Numbered from the stretch's first letter, positions 1-8,868 are shown. The stretch is 64,000 nt of DNA from Pollutimonas sp035515055 (GCA_035515055.1 DATJBV010000031.1:1-64000), one strand, 5' to 3'. The notes: generated from the sequence alone by a model not told the origin. Numbers and translations are program-made.

Positions 1-1
1 T

Positions 2-424
2 GGCGAGGTAGCTGGAGCAGGTCAGCCGGGTGCGCTGGATGGCCTGACTAAAAATCTTCCCCGTCCGGTCCGTGGTGATGTCCTGGGCAGGTTTGGCGCG
101 CAGCGACCCGAAGGTGGGGTGTGGCGCGGAATTGTGCTACGTTCCCCAGAAGGCACTCACGTCCGCGCGATTGCTTCCGGGCGTGTAGCCTATGCGAGCT
201 GGCTCAGCGGTTTCGGTAACATTATTATTGTCGACCATGGCAAGCACTACCTTAGCGTCTATGCGTACAATCAGAGCTTACTGAAAGGCGTTGGCGATCC
301 AGTAGGCGCCGGTGATGTTGTGGCGACTGTGGGTGCCACGGGCGGTCAGGTCGAACCAGGCTTGTACTTTGAAATCCGGCATCAGGGTAAGCCCGTTAAT
401 CCTTTGCTTTGGTTAAAGCCATAA
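2..424 (+). CDS. envC: Murein hydrolase activator EnvC, C-terminal part (5' end outside window)
   Basis: The reading frame is open from base 2, so this is the C-terminal ~140 residues of a longer protein. It is a LytM/M23-like fold ending in YFEIRHQGKPVNPLLWL, which closely resembles the end of E. coli EnvC. The HxH zinc motif of active M23 peptidases is replaced by YFEIR, as in EnvC, which activates septal amidases instead of cutting peptidoglycan itself. It acts in the periplasm at the division septum. The downstream neighbour is ctpA, an arrangement common in Burkholderiales. The internal GTG at 119 is not the true start, because conserved sequence continues upstream of it. Confidence 0.9.
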   Translation, partial: GEVAGAGQPGALDGLTKNLPRPVRGDVLGRFGAQRPEGGVWRGIVLRSPEGTHVRAIASGRVAYASWLSGFGNIIIVDHGKHYLSVYAYNQSLLKGVGDPVGAGDVVATVGATGGQVEPGLYFEIRHQGKPVNPLLWLKP

Positions 425-500
425 GTTCGTTACTATTTGTCTGCATTGCCCGCGATTTGGCAGGGCTAGTCAGCCATCACAAATTACTCCAGGAATGTGC

Positions 501-2069
501 ATGAGCACTCGCAGGTTTGGCAGTTTTGCATTGATCGTAACAGGTGCCCTGGGCGGCATTCTTGTCAGCCTGGCCATCACAGCTGTGGCCCAGCGCGGCG
601 AGCCGCTGCCGTTGCGCGACCTGCAGCAGTTCGCCAATGTGTTTGCCGCAATCAAAAACAGTTATGTCGAACCGGTAACGGATGAGCAGTTGATTCAGGA
701 CGCCATCAAAGGGTTGTTCAGCGATCTGGATCCCCACTCTGCCTATCTTGACGCCGAAGCCTTCAAGGAAATGGAAACCATTACCCAGGGGGGCTTTGGC
801 GGCCTGGGTATTGAAATCGGCAGCGAAGACGGCATGCCCAAGGTCATTGCGCCCATCGAAGACACGCCCGCGGCTCGCGCCGGCATTATGTCGGGCGACC
901 TGATCACGCATATCGACGGCAAGGCCACCAAGGGCATGACGCTCAACGATGCCATCAAGCTCATGCGCGGCGAACCCAAGACCACCATTGTGCTTACCAT
1001 TAAGCGCGAAGGCCGCGACAAACCGCTGGTCATCACTCTTGAGCGCGATCTCATCAAGGTGCGCAGCGTGCGCAGCAAGATGCTCGACAACAACATCGCC
1101 TACGTGCGCATCGCGCAGTTCCAGGAACGCACGACCGCCGACCTGGTCAACCAACTGACCGACCTCGGCGCAAAGGCGCCGCCCAAGGCGCTCATCCTGG
1201 ACTTGCGCAACGATCCGGGCGGCTTGCTCGATAGCGCCATCGGGGTGTCGTCGGCATTTCTTCCGCCCGATGTCCTGGTGGTGTCCACCAAGGGCCGCGT
1301 GCCCTCGTCCAACCGCGAATATTTTGCCAAGCCGGGCGACTACCTGCGCAATTACATCAATGGCAGCGGGATCGGCATCGATTACCTGGCCAATATCGCC
1401 AGTTGGTCCAAGACAGTGCCCATGGTCGTACTCGTGAACGTCGGATCGGCATCCGCGTCTGAAATCGTGGCGGGTGCGTTGCAAGATCACGGGCGCGCCA
1501 AGATCATCGGTAATCGCACCTTCGGCAAGGGGTCGGTGCAAAGCGTACTGCCCCTAAGCGAAGACTCGGGCATCAAGCTCACCACGGCGCGCTACTACAC
1601 GCCCAAGGGCCGTTCCATTCAGGTCACAGGCGTCGACCCCGATATCACGGTAGACGACACCGCGCAGGGCAATCTATTCCGGTTGCCCCGCGAAGTTGAT
1701 CTTCAACGCCATCTGGTCAACGGCCTGAAGGCGGAAGAAGGCGCGGCCGCCGCCGGCGAGGACGACATCCAGATCGAACCGAAAATGTTCGAATTCGGCG
1801 GTACGGACGACTACCAGTTAAAGCAGGCAGTCAATTTCCTCGAGGGCCGCAAGGTCAAGAAGTCAGATCCCAGCCTTGTCGCCAAATCCGCCGACGTAAA
1901 AAAAGACGGCAAGCCAGCCAACGGCGACAAGAACGCCAAGCCGGCCGCGGTGGTCAACCCGGCCGACAAAACTGCACCCGCGGCGGAAAAAAAAACACCA
2001 TTGAATCCGATTGAGCCCAAAATCGAGCGTTATCGGCTCACACCGGACGGCCTGATCAAGACGCCGTAA
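501..2069 (+). CDS. ctpA: Carboxyl-terminal processing protease CtpA/Prc, S41 family
   Basis: Periplasmic serine protease of 522 residues. The N-terminus is a membrane anchor or signal (about residues 6-28). A PDZ domain follows (around GIMSGDLITHIDGKA), then the S41 catalytic core with the nucleophile Ser in VGSASASEIVAGAL and the general-base Lys in RTFGKGSVQ. The tail is rich in Lys, Ala and Pro (about residues 445-505). ATG occurs at 495 and 501. AGGA at 491-494 touches the first but sits 6 nt before the second, so I prefer 501. The stop overlaps the moeB start (TAATG), suggesting translational coupling. Confidence 0.93.
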   Translation: MSTRRFGSFALIVTGALGGILVSLAITAVAQRGEPLPLRDLQQFANVFAAIKNSYVEPVTDEQLIQDAIKGLFSDLDPHSAYLDAEAFKEMETITQGGFGGLGIEIGSEDGMPKVIAPIEDTPAARAGIMSGDLITHIDGKATKGMTLNDAIKLMRGEPKTTIVLTIKREGRDKPLVITLERDLIKVRSVRSKMLDNNIAYVRIAQFQERTTADLVNQLTDLGAKAPPKALILDLRNDPGGLLDSAIGVSSAFLPPDVLVVSTKGRVPSSNREYFAKPGDYLRNYINGSGIGIDYLANIASWSKTVPMVVLVNVGSASASEIVAGALQDHGRAKIIGNRTFGKGSVQSVLPLSEDSGIKLTTARYYTPKGRSIQVTGVDPDITVDDTAQGNLFRLPREVDLQRHLVNGLKAEEGAAAAGEDDIQIEPKMFEFGGTDDYQLKQAVNFLEGRKVKKSDPSLVAKSADVKKDGKPANGDKNAKPAAVVNPADKTAPAAEKKTPLNPIEPKIERYRLTPDGLIKTP

Positions 2070-2878
2070 TGGAAGATACGCAGTTATTACGCTATGCCCG
2101 CCATATTCTGCTCGACGAATTTGGCATCGAAGCCCAGGAACGATTGCTGGCCGCCCGCGTGCTTATCGTGGGGGCCGGCGGGCTTGGTTCGCCGGCGGCG
2201 TTCTACCTGGCCTCGTCGGGCGTGGGCCGGCTGGTTCTGGCCGACGACGACCAGGTCGAACTAGGAAATTTGCAGCGGCAAATCCTGCACACCACAGACC
2301 GCATCGGGTGGGACAAGGCGCAGTCAGGCAAGCGCATGCTTGAGGATTTGAATCCGGAAGTCTCCGTCGTGGCGCTGGTACGCCGGCTGGAGGGCAAGGA
2401 GCTGGACGAGCAGGTGGCTCAGGCCGATCTCGTGCTCGACTGTTGCGACAACTTCGCCACGCGCCACGCGGTCAACCGCGCCTGTGTGGCGCATCGCAAG
2501 CCTTTGGTATCGGGCGCGGCCATCCGGTTTGCCGGCCAAATAAGCGTCTTCGACCTGCGCCAGGACGATGCGCCGTGCTATCACTGCCTGTTCCCCGAAG
2601 CCGACGACGTCGAGGAGTTGCGTTGCGCCACAACAGGCGTGCTGGCGCCGCTGGTGGGCATTGTGGGTAGCGTGCAGGCCGCCGAGGCCATCAAGGTGCT
2701 GGCGGGCATGGGCGAGCCTTTGGTTGGCCGCATGCTGTGCCTGGATGCGCTGACAATGCAGTGGAATACGGTGCGCTTCAAACGCGACCCGGCCTGCCCT
2801 GTGTGCCGGCACCGAGGATCAGTCGGGGCTCCCGTTCCAGCCGATGCCGGCCCACCAGCAGCTTGCCCACCGACGTGA
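2069..2878 (+). CDS. moeB: Molybdopterin-synthase adenylyltransferase MoeB / ThiF-HesA family
   Basis: E1-like enzyme of 269 residues that would adenylate the C-terminus of a sulfur-carrier protein (MoaD or ThiS). The ATP-binding glycine motif GAGGLGSPAAFYL is near residue 37. NLQRQILH, the acidic DCCDNFATRHAVN segment and two zinc Cys pairs (CYHC and CPVC) are visible. It shares one base with ctpA. The 3' end runs about 20 residues past the last zinc motif and overlaps the opposing HAD gene by 101 bp. MoeB and ThiF cannot be separated from sequence alone. Confidence 0.9.
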   Translation: MEDTQLLRYARHILLDEFGIEAQERLLAARVLIVGAGGLGSPAAFYLASSGVGRLVLADDDQVELGNLQRQILHTTDRIGWDKAQSGKRMLEDLNPEVSVVALVRRLEGKELDEQVAQADLVLDCCDNFATRHAVNRACVAHRKPLVSGAAIRFAGQISVFDLRQDDAPCYHCLFPEADDVEELRCATTGVLAPLVGIVGSVQAAEAIKVLAGMGEPLVGRMLCLDALTMQWNTVRFKRDPACPVCRHRGSVGAPVPADAGPPAACPPT

Positions 2879-3569
2879 CCCGCACATCGACATAATGGCA
2901 ACGGCCGCTATGCGCGGCCGAGAAGGGCGTGCCCGGGTGATAGACGTGCACCGTGCGCATGCCCGCCTGTCGTGCGGCCCTTAGGTTGCGCAAGGTATCT
3001 TCGACCAACACCACCTGGCTTGCCGGCACCCGTAGCCGCGCCAGCACCTGCCGCATGAGCGCGGCCGACGGCTTGGGGCGGATGTGGCCCTGCAAACGCA
3101 TGTGGTCGATGGCCCACAAGCCTTCGAAGTGATGCAATATGCCTAGCGTTTTGAGCACGTCGCGCGCATAGGCCAGCGGCGCATTGGTAAGCAGGATCTT
3201 GCGGCCTTTGAGCCGGGCCAGCTTGCGCGACAAGCCGTTTTCGGAATGCACGAGCGGAGCCACGTCGAAATCGTGGCTGGCTGTCAGGAAGGCCTGGGCG
3301 TCGACGCCATGGTGGCGCTCCATGCCAATGACGGTGGCGCCGTAGCGATGCCAGTAGGCTTTGCGCAGGATGTCGGCGGCCGGCGCATCCAGGTCGAGGG
3401 CGCTGGCCACGGCCTTGCCCATGGCGGCGTCTATGGCCTGGAAGATGGCCCGCGACGAATCGTGCAGGGTATTGTCCAGGTCGAACAGCCACACGCGCTG
3501 CGCCGGATCGGCGTGCGCCGACGGGCGCCGAGGCCGGTGCGACGCCAGCACAGGGCGCAAGGCGCGCAT
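2778..3569 (-). CDS. HAD-family pyrimidine 5'-nucleotidase-like phosphatase
   Basis: 263 residues. Motif I is WLFDLDNTLHD with the nucleophile Asp. Motif II is in KILLTNAP, and the motif III/IV region is VLVEDTLRNLRAARQAGM. The fold matches the pyrimidine 5'-nucleotidase branch of the HAD superfamily. A much longer open frame continues upstream to 4016, but that part is antisense to argB. The ATG at 3569 lies 5 bp after the argB stop and is the sensible start. It would be the last gene of a leftward operon. Its 3' end overlaps moeB on the other strand, and the C-terminal ~30 residues look low-complexity. Confidence 0.8.
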   Translation of the reverse strand: MRALRPVLASHRPRRPSAHADPAQRVWLFDLDNTLHDSSRAIFQAIDAAMGKAVASALDLDAPAADILRKAYWHRYGATVIGMERHHGVDAQAFLTASHDFDVAPLVHSENGLSRKLARLKGRKILLTNAPLAYARDVLKTLGILHHFEGLWAIDHMRLQGHIRPKPSAALMRQVLARLRVPASQVVLVEDTLRNLRAARQAGMRTVHVYHPGTPFSAAHSGRCHYVDVRVTSVGKLLVGRHRLEREPRLILGAGTQGRPGRV

Positions 3570-3574
3570 GGTGT

Positions 3575-4474
3575 CTAGCGCGAGCTGATCATGGTGCCCA
3601 CGCCGCGATCGGTCAGGATCTCGAGAAGCAGGCAGTGCGGGACGCGCCCATCGACGATGTGCACCGAAGTGACGCCGTTGCGGGCGGCGTCGAGCGCCGA
3701 GGAAATCTTGGGCAGCATGCCGCCGGATATCGTGCCGTCTTCGAAGAGTTCGTCGATGGTTTGCGCGGACAGGCGGCGCAGCAGGTCCCCGTTCTTGTCG
3801 AGCACGCCGGGCGTGTTGGTCATCATGAGCAGCTTTTCGGCGCCCAGTACTTCGGCCATGCGGCCTGCAACGACGTCGGCATTGATGTTGTAGGCGCGTC
3901 CGTCTTCGCCATAGCCGATAGAGGAGATGACGGGGATGAACTGGTCGTCTTGCAGCGCCTTGACGACGGCGGGTTCGATTTGCGTGATGTCGCCGACATA
4001 GCCGATGTCTAGCCACTGGCCGGGATTTTCCTTGTCGGCAAGCAGTTTTTTCTTGGCCTGGATGAGGCAGCCATCTTTACCGGTGAGGCCGACGGCCTTG
4101 CCGCCCGCTTCGTTGATCATCATCACGATGTCTTGCTGGACCTGGCCGCCCAATACCCACTCGACGACTTCCATGGTGTCGGCATCGGTGACGCGCATGC
4201 CTTGGATGAACGTGCCTTCCTTGCCCAGGCGCTTGAGCGCGGCATTGATTTGCGGGCCGCCGCCGTGAACGACGACCGGATTGAGCCCAACCAGCTTGAG
4301 CAGCACCACGTCGTGCGCGAAACTGCGCTGCAGCGCCTCTTCGGTCATGGCGTTGCCGCCGTATTTAATGACGACGGTCTTTCCATGGAAGCGGCGTATG
4401 TAGGGCAATGCCTCTGACAGCACGTCGGCCTTGATGGTGGACGAGTAAGAGGTTGGATCTTGCGTAGTAGTCAT
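3575..4474 (-). CDS. argB: Acetylglutamate kinase
   Basis: Cytoplasmic enzyme of 299 residues that phosphorylates N-acetyl-glutamate, the second step of arginine synthesis. Amino-acid-kinase fold motifs are present: VVIKYGGNAM (ATP phosphate loop), VVVHGGGPQI, and the nucleotide-binding stretch around NINADVVAGRMAEVLGAEKLL. The length is typical. It sits between the TlpA-like gene (29 bp upstream) and the HAD gene (5 bp downstream). Confidence 0.96.
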   Translation of the reverse strand: MTTTQDPTSYSSTIKADVLSEALPYIRRFHGKTVVIKYGGNAMTEEALQRSFAHDVVLLKLVGLNPVVVHGGGPQINAALKRLGKEGTFIQGMRVTDADTMEVVEWVLGGQVQQDIVMMINEAGGKAVGLTGKDGCLIQAKKKLLADKENPGQWLDIGYVGDITQIEPAVVKALQDDQFIPVISSIGYGEDGRAYNINADVVAGRMAEVLGAEKLLMMTNTPGVLDKNGDLLRRLSAQTIDELFEDGTISGGMLPKISSALDAARNGVTSVHIVDGRVPHCLLLEILTDRGVGTMISSR

Positions 4475-4503
4475 GGGCGTTTATGAGTAATGCGTGCGCG
4501 CGC

Positions 4504-4998
4504 TTAACCGGCAAGCGCCTTGTTGACGGTGCTGAGAAACGACGCCTTGTCGTAATTGCCCAGGTAGCGTTTGATGATATGGCCTTGCTTGTCGATGAGA
4601 AACGTAGTGGGCGTGAGCTTCACGTCGCCGAACGCCTTGGCGATGTCGCCCTGCGCGTCGATGACGACGGGGAAGGGCAGTTCGCGCGTGTCGGCGTAGT
4701 TCTTGACGTAATTGGGCGGATCGTACTGCATGGCAACGGCAATGGTTTCAAGTCCCTTGGGGCCCAGGTCTTTGTAATACTGGACAGTGTCGGGCATTTG
4801 CGCAATGCAGGTCACGCAGCTGGTTGCCCAGAACTTGACCATGACCACCTTGCCGCGCAAGTCTTGCGATGTGATCTTCTGGCCTGTGAGGGTGGTGTAG
4901 GTAAGGTCGGGCGCTGTCTTGGCCGAGCCCGAGAATTGCCAGATGCCGACCCCCGCAAGGGCCAGCACAGCAACAACGCCGATAAGTAGTTTTTTCAT
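4504..4998 (-). CDS. TlpA-like periplasmic thioredoxin-fold protein with a CVTC active site
   Basis: 164 residues. An N-terminal membrane anchor (about residues 3-22) is followed by a thioredoxin/AhpC-TSA fold. The redox motif reads FWATSCVTCIAQMP, so the usual CxPC proline is replaced by Thr. The cis-Pro loop TPTTFLIDKQG is intact. A role in periplasmic disulfide reduction or cytochrome maturation is an inference from the family. It lies 4 bp downstream of dolP, in the same direction as argB. Confidence 0.85.
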   Translation of the reverse strand: MKKLLIGVVAVLALAGVGIWQFSGSAKTAPDLTYTTLTGQKITSQDLRGKVVMVKFWATSCVTCIAQMPDTVQYYKDLGPKGLETIAVAMQYDPPNYVKNYADTRELPFPVVIDAQGDIAKAFGDVKLTPTTFLIDKQGHIIKRYLGNYDKASFLSTVNKALAG

Positions 4999-5002
4999 GG
5001 TT

Positions 5003-5704
5003 TCACTGGACGGGCAAGGCCTGCGGGGCGTCGCCCATGCCGTCGGAGGTGGTGGAAGATGCGGAGCCCGCGTCCTGGATGGGCGCCGGCGAAGACGAGG
5101 TGCTGACGCTTTCCGCGGAAACGATCTGGAAGAGTTTGACGACCTTGTTGACGCCGCCTACCCCGGCCGCCGCCGTTGCCGCCATTTGCGCTTCTTGCTG
5201 GGTAACCTTGCCCAGCAAATAAACGACGCCGCGTTCGGTGGTGACGAGGATGGTTCGGGTCGGCACATGCTTGGTGTTGATGAGCGTGGTTTTTACCTTG
5301 GATGTGAGCCAGGTGTCGTTCGTGCGCACGCTCACGGGCGTGATGTCGCCGATACGCAGTTCGTTGATGACCTTCTTGACCTTTTCGACCTTGGCGGCGG
5401 CCTGTTCCGCGCGCTGCTTGTCTTGCTGTGTGGGCACGTCGCCGGTAAGGAGGAGCAGGCCCGCATACGAGGCGGCATTCACGCGGGCCGCGTCGCCCAG
5501 CAGCGAGCGCATCTCGGCGGCCACTTTCATTTCTATGGCCTGGTCTTCGACTTGTTCGCCGGCGGTGCGGCGGTCGGTGGCCACCATGGCCGTGGTGGCC
5601 GCGGTGCCGCCCACGACGAGCAGGCCGCAGCCGGAGAGGGTGGCCAGGCCGGCAAGCGCGGCGGCGGCAAACAGACGGCGTCCTGCGTATGAATTCTTTT
5701 GCAT
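5003..5704 (-). CDS. dolP: BON-domain outer-membrane lipoprotein DolP (YraP)
   Basis: 233 residues with a lipoprotein signal (lipobox LSGC near residue 26) and two BON domains. The first holds AASYAGLLLLTGDVPTQQ, the second VPTRTILVTTERGVVYLLG. The tail is rich in Ser and Ala. In E. coli DolP supports outer-membrane integrity at the septum. The ATG at 5704 overlaps the diaA stop (TAATG). A longer frame adds 14 residues inside diaA and would spoil the signal peptide, so I reject it. The yraN-diaA-dolP order matches that of other proteobacteria. Confidence 0.92.
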   Translation of the reverse strand: MQKNSYAGRRLFAAAALAGLATLSGCGLLVVGGTAATTAMVATDRRTAGEQVEDQAIEMKVAAEMRSLLGDAARVNAASYAGLLLLTGDVPTQQDKQRAEQAAAKVEKVKKVINELRIGDITPVSVRTNDTWLTSKVKTTLINTKHVPTRTILVTTERGVVYLLGKVTQQEAQMAATAAAGVGGVNKVVKLFQIVSAESVSTSSSPAPIQDAGSASSTTSDGMGDAPQALPVQ

Positions 5705-6297
5705 TACAGCGTGTCTCCTAGTAGTAAAGCGTCGATACCGTCGCACAAGGCATGCAGCAGTACGATGTGTACCTCTTGGATGCGCATGGTCCGGTCATGC
5801 GGTACGCAAAGGTGGATGTCTGTATCGTGCAAGAGTTCGGACAGCGTGCCCCCGCCCTTGCCGCTGAGCGCGATGACCGACATTTCGCGTTCGTGAGCCG
5901 CTTCGATGGCCCGCAACACGTTTGCCGAATTACCGCTGGTGGAAATGGCCACCAGGACATCGCCCGGCTGGCCGAGCGCCGTGACCTGGCGCTCGAAGAT
6001 GGCGTCGAACCCGTAGTCGTTGCCGACGGCCGTAAGTATGGACGTGTCGGCGCTTAGGGTAATGCCCGCCAGCGGCAGCCGGTCGCGTTCGAAGCGGCCG
6101 ACCAGTTCGGCAATGAAATGTTGCGCGTCGGCGGCGGAACCCCCGTTGCCGCAGGCAAGAATCTTGCCATTGTTGGCGAGCGAGCCGAAGACAAGGTCGA
6201 CGGCGTCGGCCAGCGGCTGGGCCAGCTCGCGCGAGCTGGCCTTGAATGTGTCGATTGCATCGTTGAAATGCGACGTCATGTGCGAGGTCATATCCAT
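5704..6297 (-). CDS. diaA: SIS-domain phosphosugar-isomerase-like protein, DiaA/GmhA family
   Basis: 197-residue SIS protein with ILACGNGGSAADAQHFIAEL and VAISTSGNSANVLRAI. GmhA (sedoheptulose-7-phosphate isomerase) and DiaA (DnaA-binding replication regulator) are close paralogues. Placement between yraN and dolP is the DiaA context seen in E. coli, so I favour DiaA. A genuine isomerase role remains possible. ATG codons at 6306, 6297 and 6291 are all plausible, and I chose 6297 (MDMTSHM). Confidence 0.82.
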   Translation of the reverse strand: MDMTSHMTSHFNDAIDTFKASSRELAQPLADAVDLVFGSLANNGKILACGNGGSAADAQHFIAELVGRFERDRLPLAGITLSADTSILTAVGNDYGFDAIFERQVTALGQPGDVLVAISTSGNSANVLRAIEAAHEREMSVIALSGKGGGTLSELLHDTDIHLCVPHDRTMRIQEVHIVLLHALCDGIDALLLGDTL

Positions 6298-6365
6298 AGA
6301 GCGCATTATCTCATGTTCGAATGAAAATATTGTCGCCGTCCGTAACGTGGAATTGCGCGGGCCGG

Positions 6366-6896
6366 CTAACGGAAGGCATCGCGCAGCCACAGCAGGCCAT
6401 CGGGTTCGACGCTGACGACATCGAAGCGGCAGGGCGGAAGCCTACCCCTGAAATGGCGTTGCGCGAGCTGCGGCAGGAAGTACTGTGCCGTGCGGATCAG
6501 GCGTACCTGTTTGCGGCGGTTTACACTGGCGGCCGCGCCACCGTAGCGCGAAGATTGCCGCTGGCGGACTTCTATAAAGGCCAGAATGCCGTGGTCGGCT
6601 GCGACCAAGTCGATTTCGCCGGTTTTGCCGCGCAGATTCATGGCGAGTATCATCAGCCCGTGGTCTTGCAGATACTGCCGGGCGAGGACTTCGGCGCGCT
6701 GTCCGGCGCGCTGCGTTGGCGATACGGCAAGAAGTGTCGGCAAGTCCGCCAGCCGTTCGGGGACGGCGTCCGGCGCATCGCCGGCTGGCGTTCGCAAGGC
6801 GGCTTTTGCCCGCGCCTTGGCCTTGCGCCTGGCTTTTTGCACGGCTTTTTTTTGCGCAGTGCGGGCCAGTTCATACAGTGCTGCCTGTTCAGCCAT
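6366..6896 (-). CDS. yraN: YraN / UPF0102 family endonuclease-like protein
   Basis: 176 residues. The C-terminal ~115 residues are a restriction-endonuclease-like UPF0102 domain: QRAGQRAEVLARQYL, then MNLRGKTGEIDLVAADHGILAFIEVR, which contains the GEID...FIEVR nuclease-type signature. The N-terminal ~55 residues form a Lys/Arg/Ala-rich extension that the E. coli protein lacks. ATG at 6896 (MAEQAALYE) is the likely start. It diverges from rsmI with only 32 bp between the starts. Confidence 0.85.
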   Translation of the reverse strand: MAEQAALYELARTAQKKAVQKARRKAKARAKAALRTPAGDAPDAVPERLADLPTLLAVSPTQRAGQRAEVLARQYLQDHGLMILAMNLRGKTGEIDLVAADHGILAFIEVRQRQSSRYGGAAASVNRRKQVRLIRTAQYFLPQLAQRHFRGRLPPCRFDVVSVEPDGLLWLRDAFR

Positions 6897-6928
6897 TTTT
6901 TCACCTTTACAGGGTCTGGTCCCAGAGT

Positions 6929-7864
6929 ATGAGCGATACGTCCGAAATTTCCGACATCCCGGCGACATGGAAACGTCTCACCGAGCGCGTCGATGCGCAG
7001 CACTGGCCGGCGGCGACCTTGTACGTGGTCGCCACGCCCATAGGCAATCTTGGCGACCTCAGCCTGAGAGCCTGGCAGACGCTGGTTCGCTGCGACGTGA
7101 TTGCGGCCGAAGACACCCGCGCAAGCCGTCCGTTAATGGATGCATGGGGCATCGATACCCCGCTCATGGCCGCGCATAGGCATAACGAGGCCGAGGCGGC
7201 GCAGGCTATCGTGGAACGCCTGGAAAAAGGTGAGCGCATTGCCTTGGTATCCGATGCCGGCGCCCCCGCCGTCAGCGATCCCGGCGCGCGCGTGGTACGC
7301 GCAGTGCGCGAGGCGGGTTATGGCGTGGTCGCCATTCCCGGCGCCAGCGCCGTGATTGCGGCGCTTATGGCCAGCGGTGTCACGTCCGACGAGAACCCCG
7401 CCTTTGTGTTTGCCGGATTCATGCCGCCCAAGGCGGCGGCGCGCCAGAAGTGGCTGCAACGCTGGTGCGCCGTTCCCGCGCCGGTCGTCATGTTCGAGTC
7501 GCCGCATCGGTTGACGGCGGCCATTAAAGACATGCTGCACGTATGCGGGCCGGCACGCCGTCTTACCGTGGCCCGCGAACTCACTAAACGATTCGAGCAA
7601 GTGGTGACCATGCCCCTAAGCGACGCGGCGGCGTGGTTTGCCGAGGACGCGCACCGCAGCCAGGGAGAATTCGTGCTCATCGTGCACGAGGCCGAAGCCA
7701 TCGCGGGCGCCGACGACGTTGACGCCGAGGCGTCGGTATTGATGGAGGCGTTGCTGGAAACCCTATCGGTGCGTGACGCGGCCCGGGTGGCCGCCAAGGT
7801 GACAGGCTTGCCGCGTGACACCTTGTATGCGCTGGCACTGGCCAGGCAGGCCCCGGACGCGTAG
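6929..7864 (+). CDS. rsmI: 16S rRNA (cytidine-1402 2'-O) methyltransferase RsmI
   Basis: SAM-dependent tetrapyrrole-methylase-fold enzyme of 311 residues that methylates C1402 in the ribosomal P site. Signature motifs are LYVVATPIGNLGDLSLRA, VIAAEDTR, VSDAGAPAVSDPG and VVAIPGASAVIAAL. The frame is open further upstream, but that part is antisense to yraN. ATG at 6929 gives MSDTSEIS and a normal family length. It faces yraN across a 32-bp gap and converges with rlpA. Confidence 0.94.
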   Translation: MSDTSEISDIPATWKRLTERVDAQHWPAATLYVVATPIGNLGDLSLRAWQTLVRCDVIAAEDTRASRPLMDAWGIDTPLMAAHRHNEAEAAQAIVERLEKGERIALVSDAGAPAVSDPGARVVRAVREAGYGVVAIPGASAVIAALMASGVTSDENPAFVFAGFMPPKAAARQKWLQRWCAVPAPVVMFESPHRLTAAIKDMLHVCGPARRLTVARELTKRFEQVVTMPLSDAAAWFAEDAHRSQGEFVLIVHEAEAIAGADDVDAEASVLMEALLETLSVRDAARVAAKVTGLPRDTLYALALARQAPDA

Positions 7865-7893
7865 GCGACCGGCGTCCGCGCAAGTGCCGGTTC

Positions 7894-8868
7894 CTACCGG
7901 ACAGCCACTGTAGGGCGCAGTCCCGTCACTTCCTGTATGCGCACGGCGGCGTTTATGGCGGCCGTGCGGTCCGGATAAGGGCCGACCTGAACCCGGTACA
8001 AGTCGGCGCTCGTGTCGACATGGGCGGTTCGGTTTTCCAGTTGGCTGATTTGCTGGTTGAGCTTTTGCACCAGGCCGTCAGCCGCCTGCATGGCGCCGAA
8101 GGCGCCGAACTGCAAGTAGATTTGCTGTTCCAATACGGCCAGGGCGTCGGGAGTGGAGGCATCCGCCTGTTCTATCCGCGCGGGCGTTGGCGACGGTTGC
8201 CGCCGCCCCTGCGGCGCCGATGCCGGGGCGGAGGCGGGGGGCGGCACCGCCGCTGGCGGCGCTTCGCTTGGCGCGGCCGCAATCATGGAGGGGCCAGGGG
8301 CTCGGCCTGCGCGAATGTCGGCGTTGGTAATGGCCTCGACGATGACCTGGCCGCTGCCAGGCCCGATCAGGCCGAGGCGGTCGGCCGCCACATACGATAA
8401 ATCGATAATGCGCGAACTGTGGAACGGCCCGCGGTCGTTGACCCGGACAATGACCGACTTGCCGCTGCGCGCGTGCGTGACGCGCGCATAACTTGGCAGC
8501 GGGAGGGTGGGATGGGCGGCCGACATGACGTACATGTCGTAGGTCTCGCCGTTGGCGGTCTTCTTGCCGTGGAATTTTCGGCCGTACCAGGAGGCGGTGC
8601 CTTCCTGGCGAAAGGGGCGTTCGTCGCTGACGGGAGTGTATGTCTTGCCGAACACCACATAGGGACGGAAGTTGGCGGGAGCGTGGGTTTCGATGCGTGG
8701 AACGGCATTCGGGATGGATTTGAGATCTCTCGGTATGTTGGAGCCCGGCCCGTCGTCTTTGTAGTAGCCACCGCCGCTGTCCGCCGTTTTCTTGCTAGTC
8801 GAGCACCCGGCCAATATAGCCAGGGCCAGGCAAAAAAATACGACGGAAAACTTGCGGTATGGCGTCAT
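7894..8868 (-). CDS. rlpA: Septal-ring lipoprotein RlpA (DPBB + SPOR domains)
   Basis: 324 residues. A lipoprotein signal with lipobox ILAGC near residue 22 is followed by a double-psi beta-barrel (EGTASWYGRKFHGKKTANGE through VRVNDRGPF), an Ala/Pro-rich linker, and a C-terminal SPOR domain (IYLQFGAFGAMQAADGL to YRVQVGPYPDR). RlpA is a septal outer-membrane lipoprotein, and in some bacteria a lytic transglycosylase acting on denuded glycan. The start overlaps the rapZ stop by 4 bp (ATGA). Confidence 0.93.
   Translation of the reverse strand: MTPYRKFSVVFFCLALAILAGCSTSKKTADSGGGYYKDDGPGSNIPRDLKSIPNAVPRIETHAPANFRPYVVFGKTYTPVSDERPFRQEGTASWYGRKFHGKKTANGETYDMYVMSAAHPTLPLPSYARVTHARSGKSVIVRVNDRGPFHSSRIIDLSYVAADRLGLIGPGSGQVIVEAITNADIRAGRAPGPSMIAAAPSEAPPAAVPPPASAPASAPQGRRQPSPTPARIEQADASTPDALAVLEQQIYLQFGAFGAMQAADGLVQKLNQQISQLENRTAHVDTSADLYRVQVGPYPDRTAAINAAVRIQEVTGLRPTVAVR

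Noticed and set aside
477..1541. 354-residue open frame opposite ctpA
   Set aside because: Antisense to the PDZ and protease region; no known motifs.
3570..4016. Upstream extension of the HAD gene
   Set aside because: This part is antisense-frame translation within argB. The HAD domain begins after 3569.
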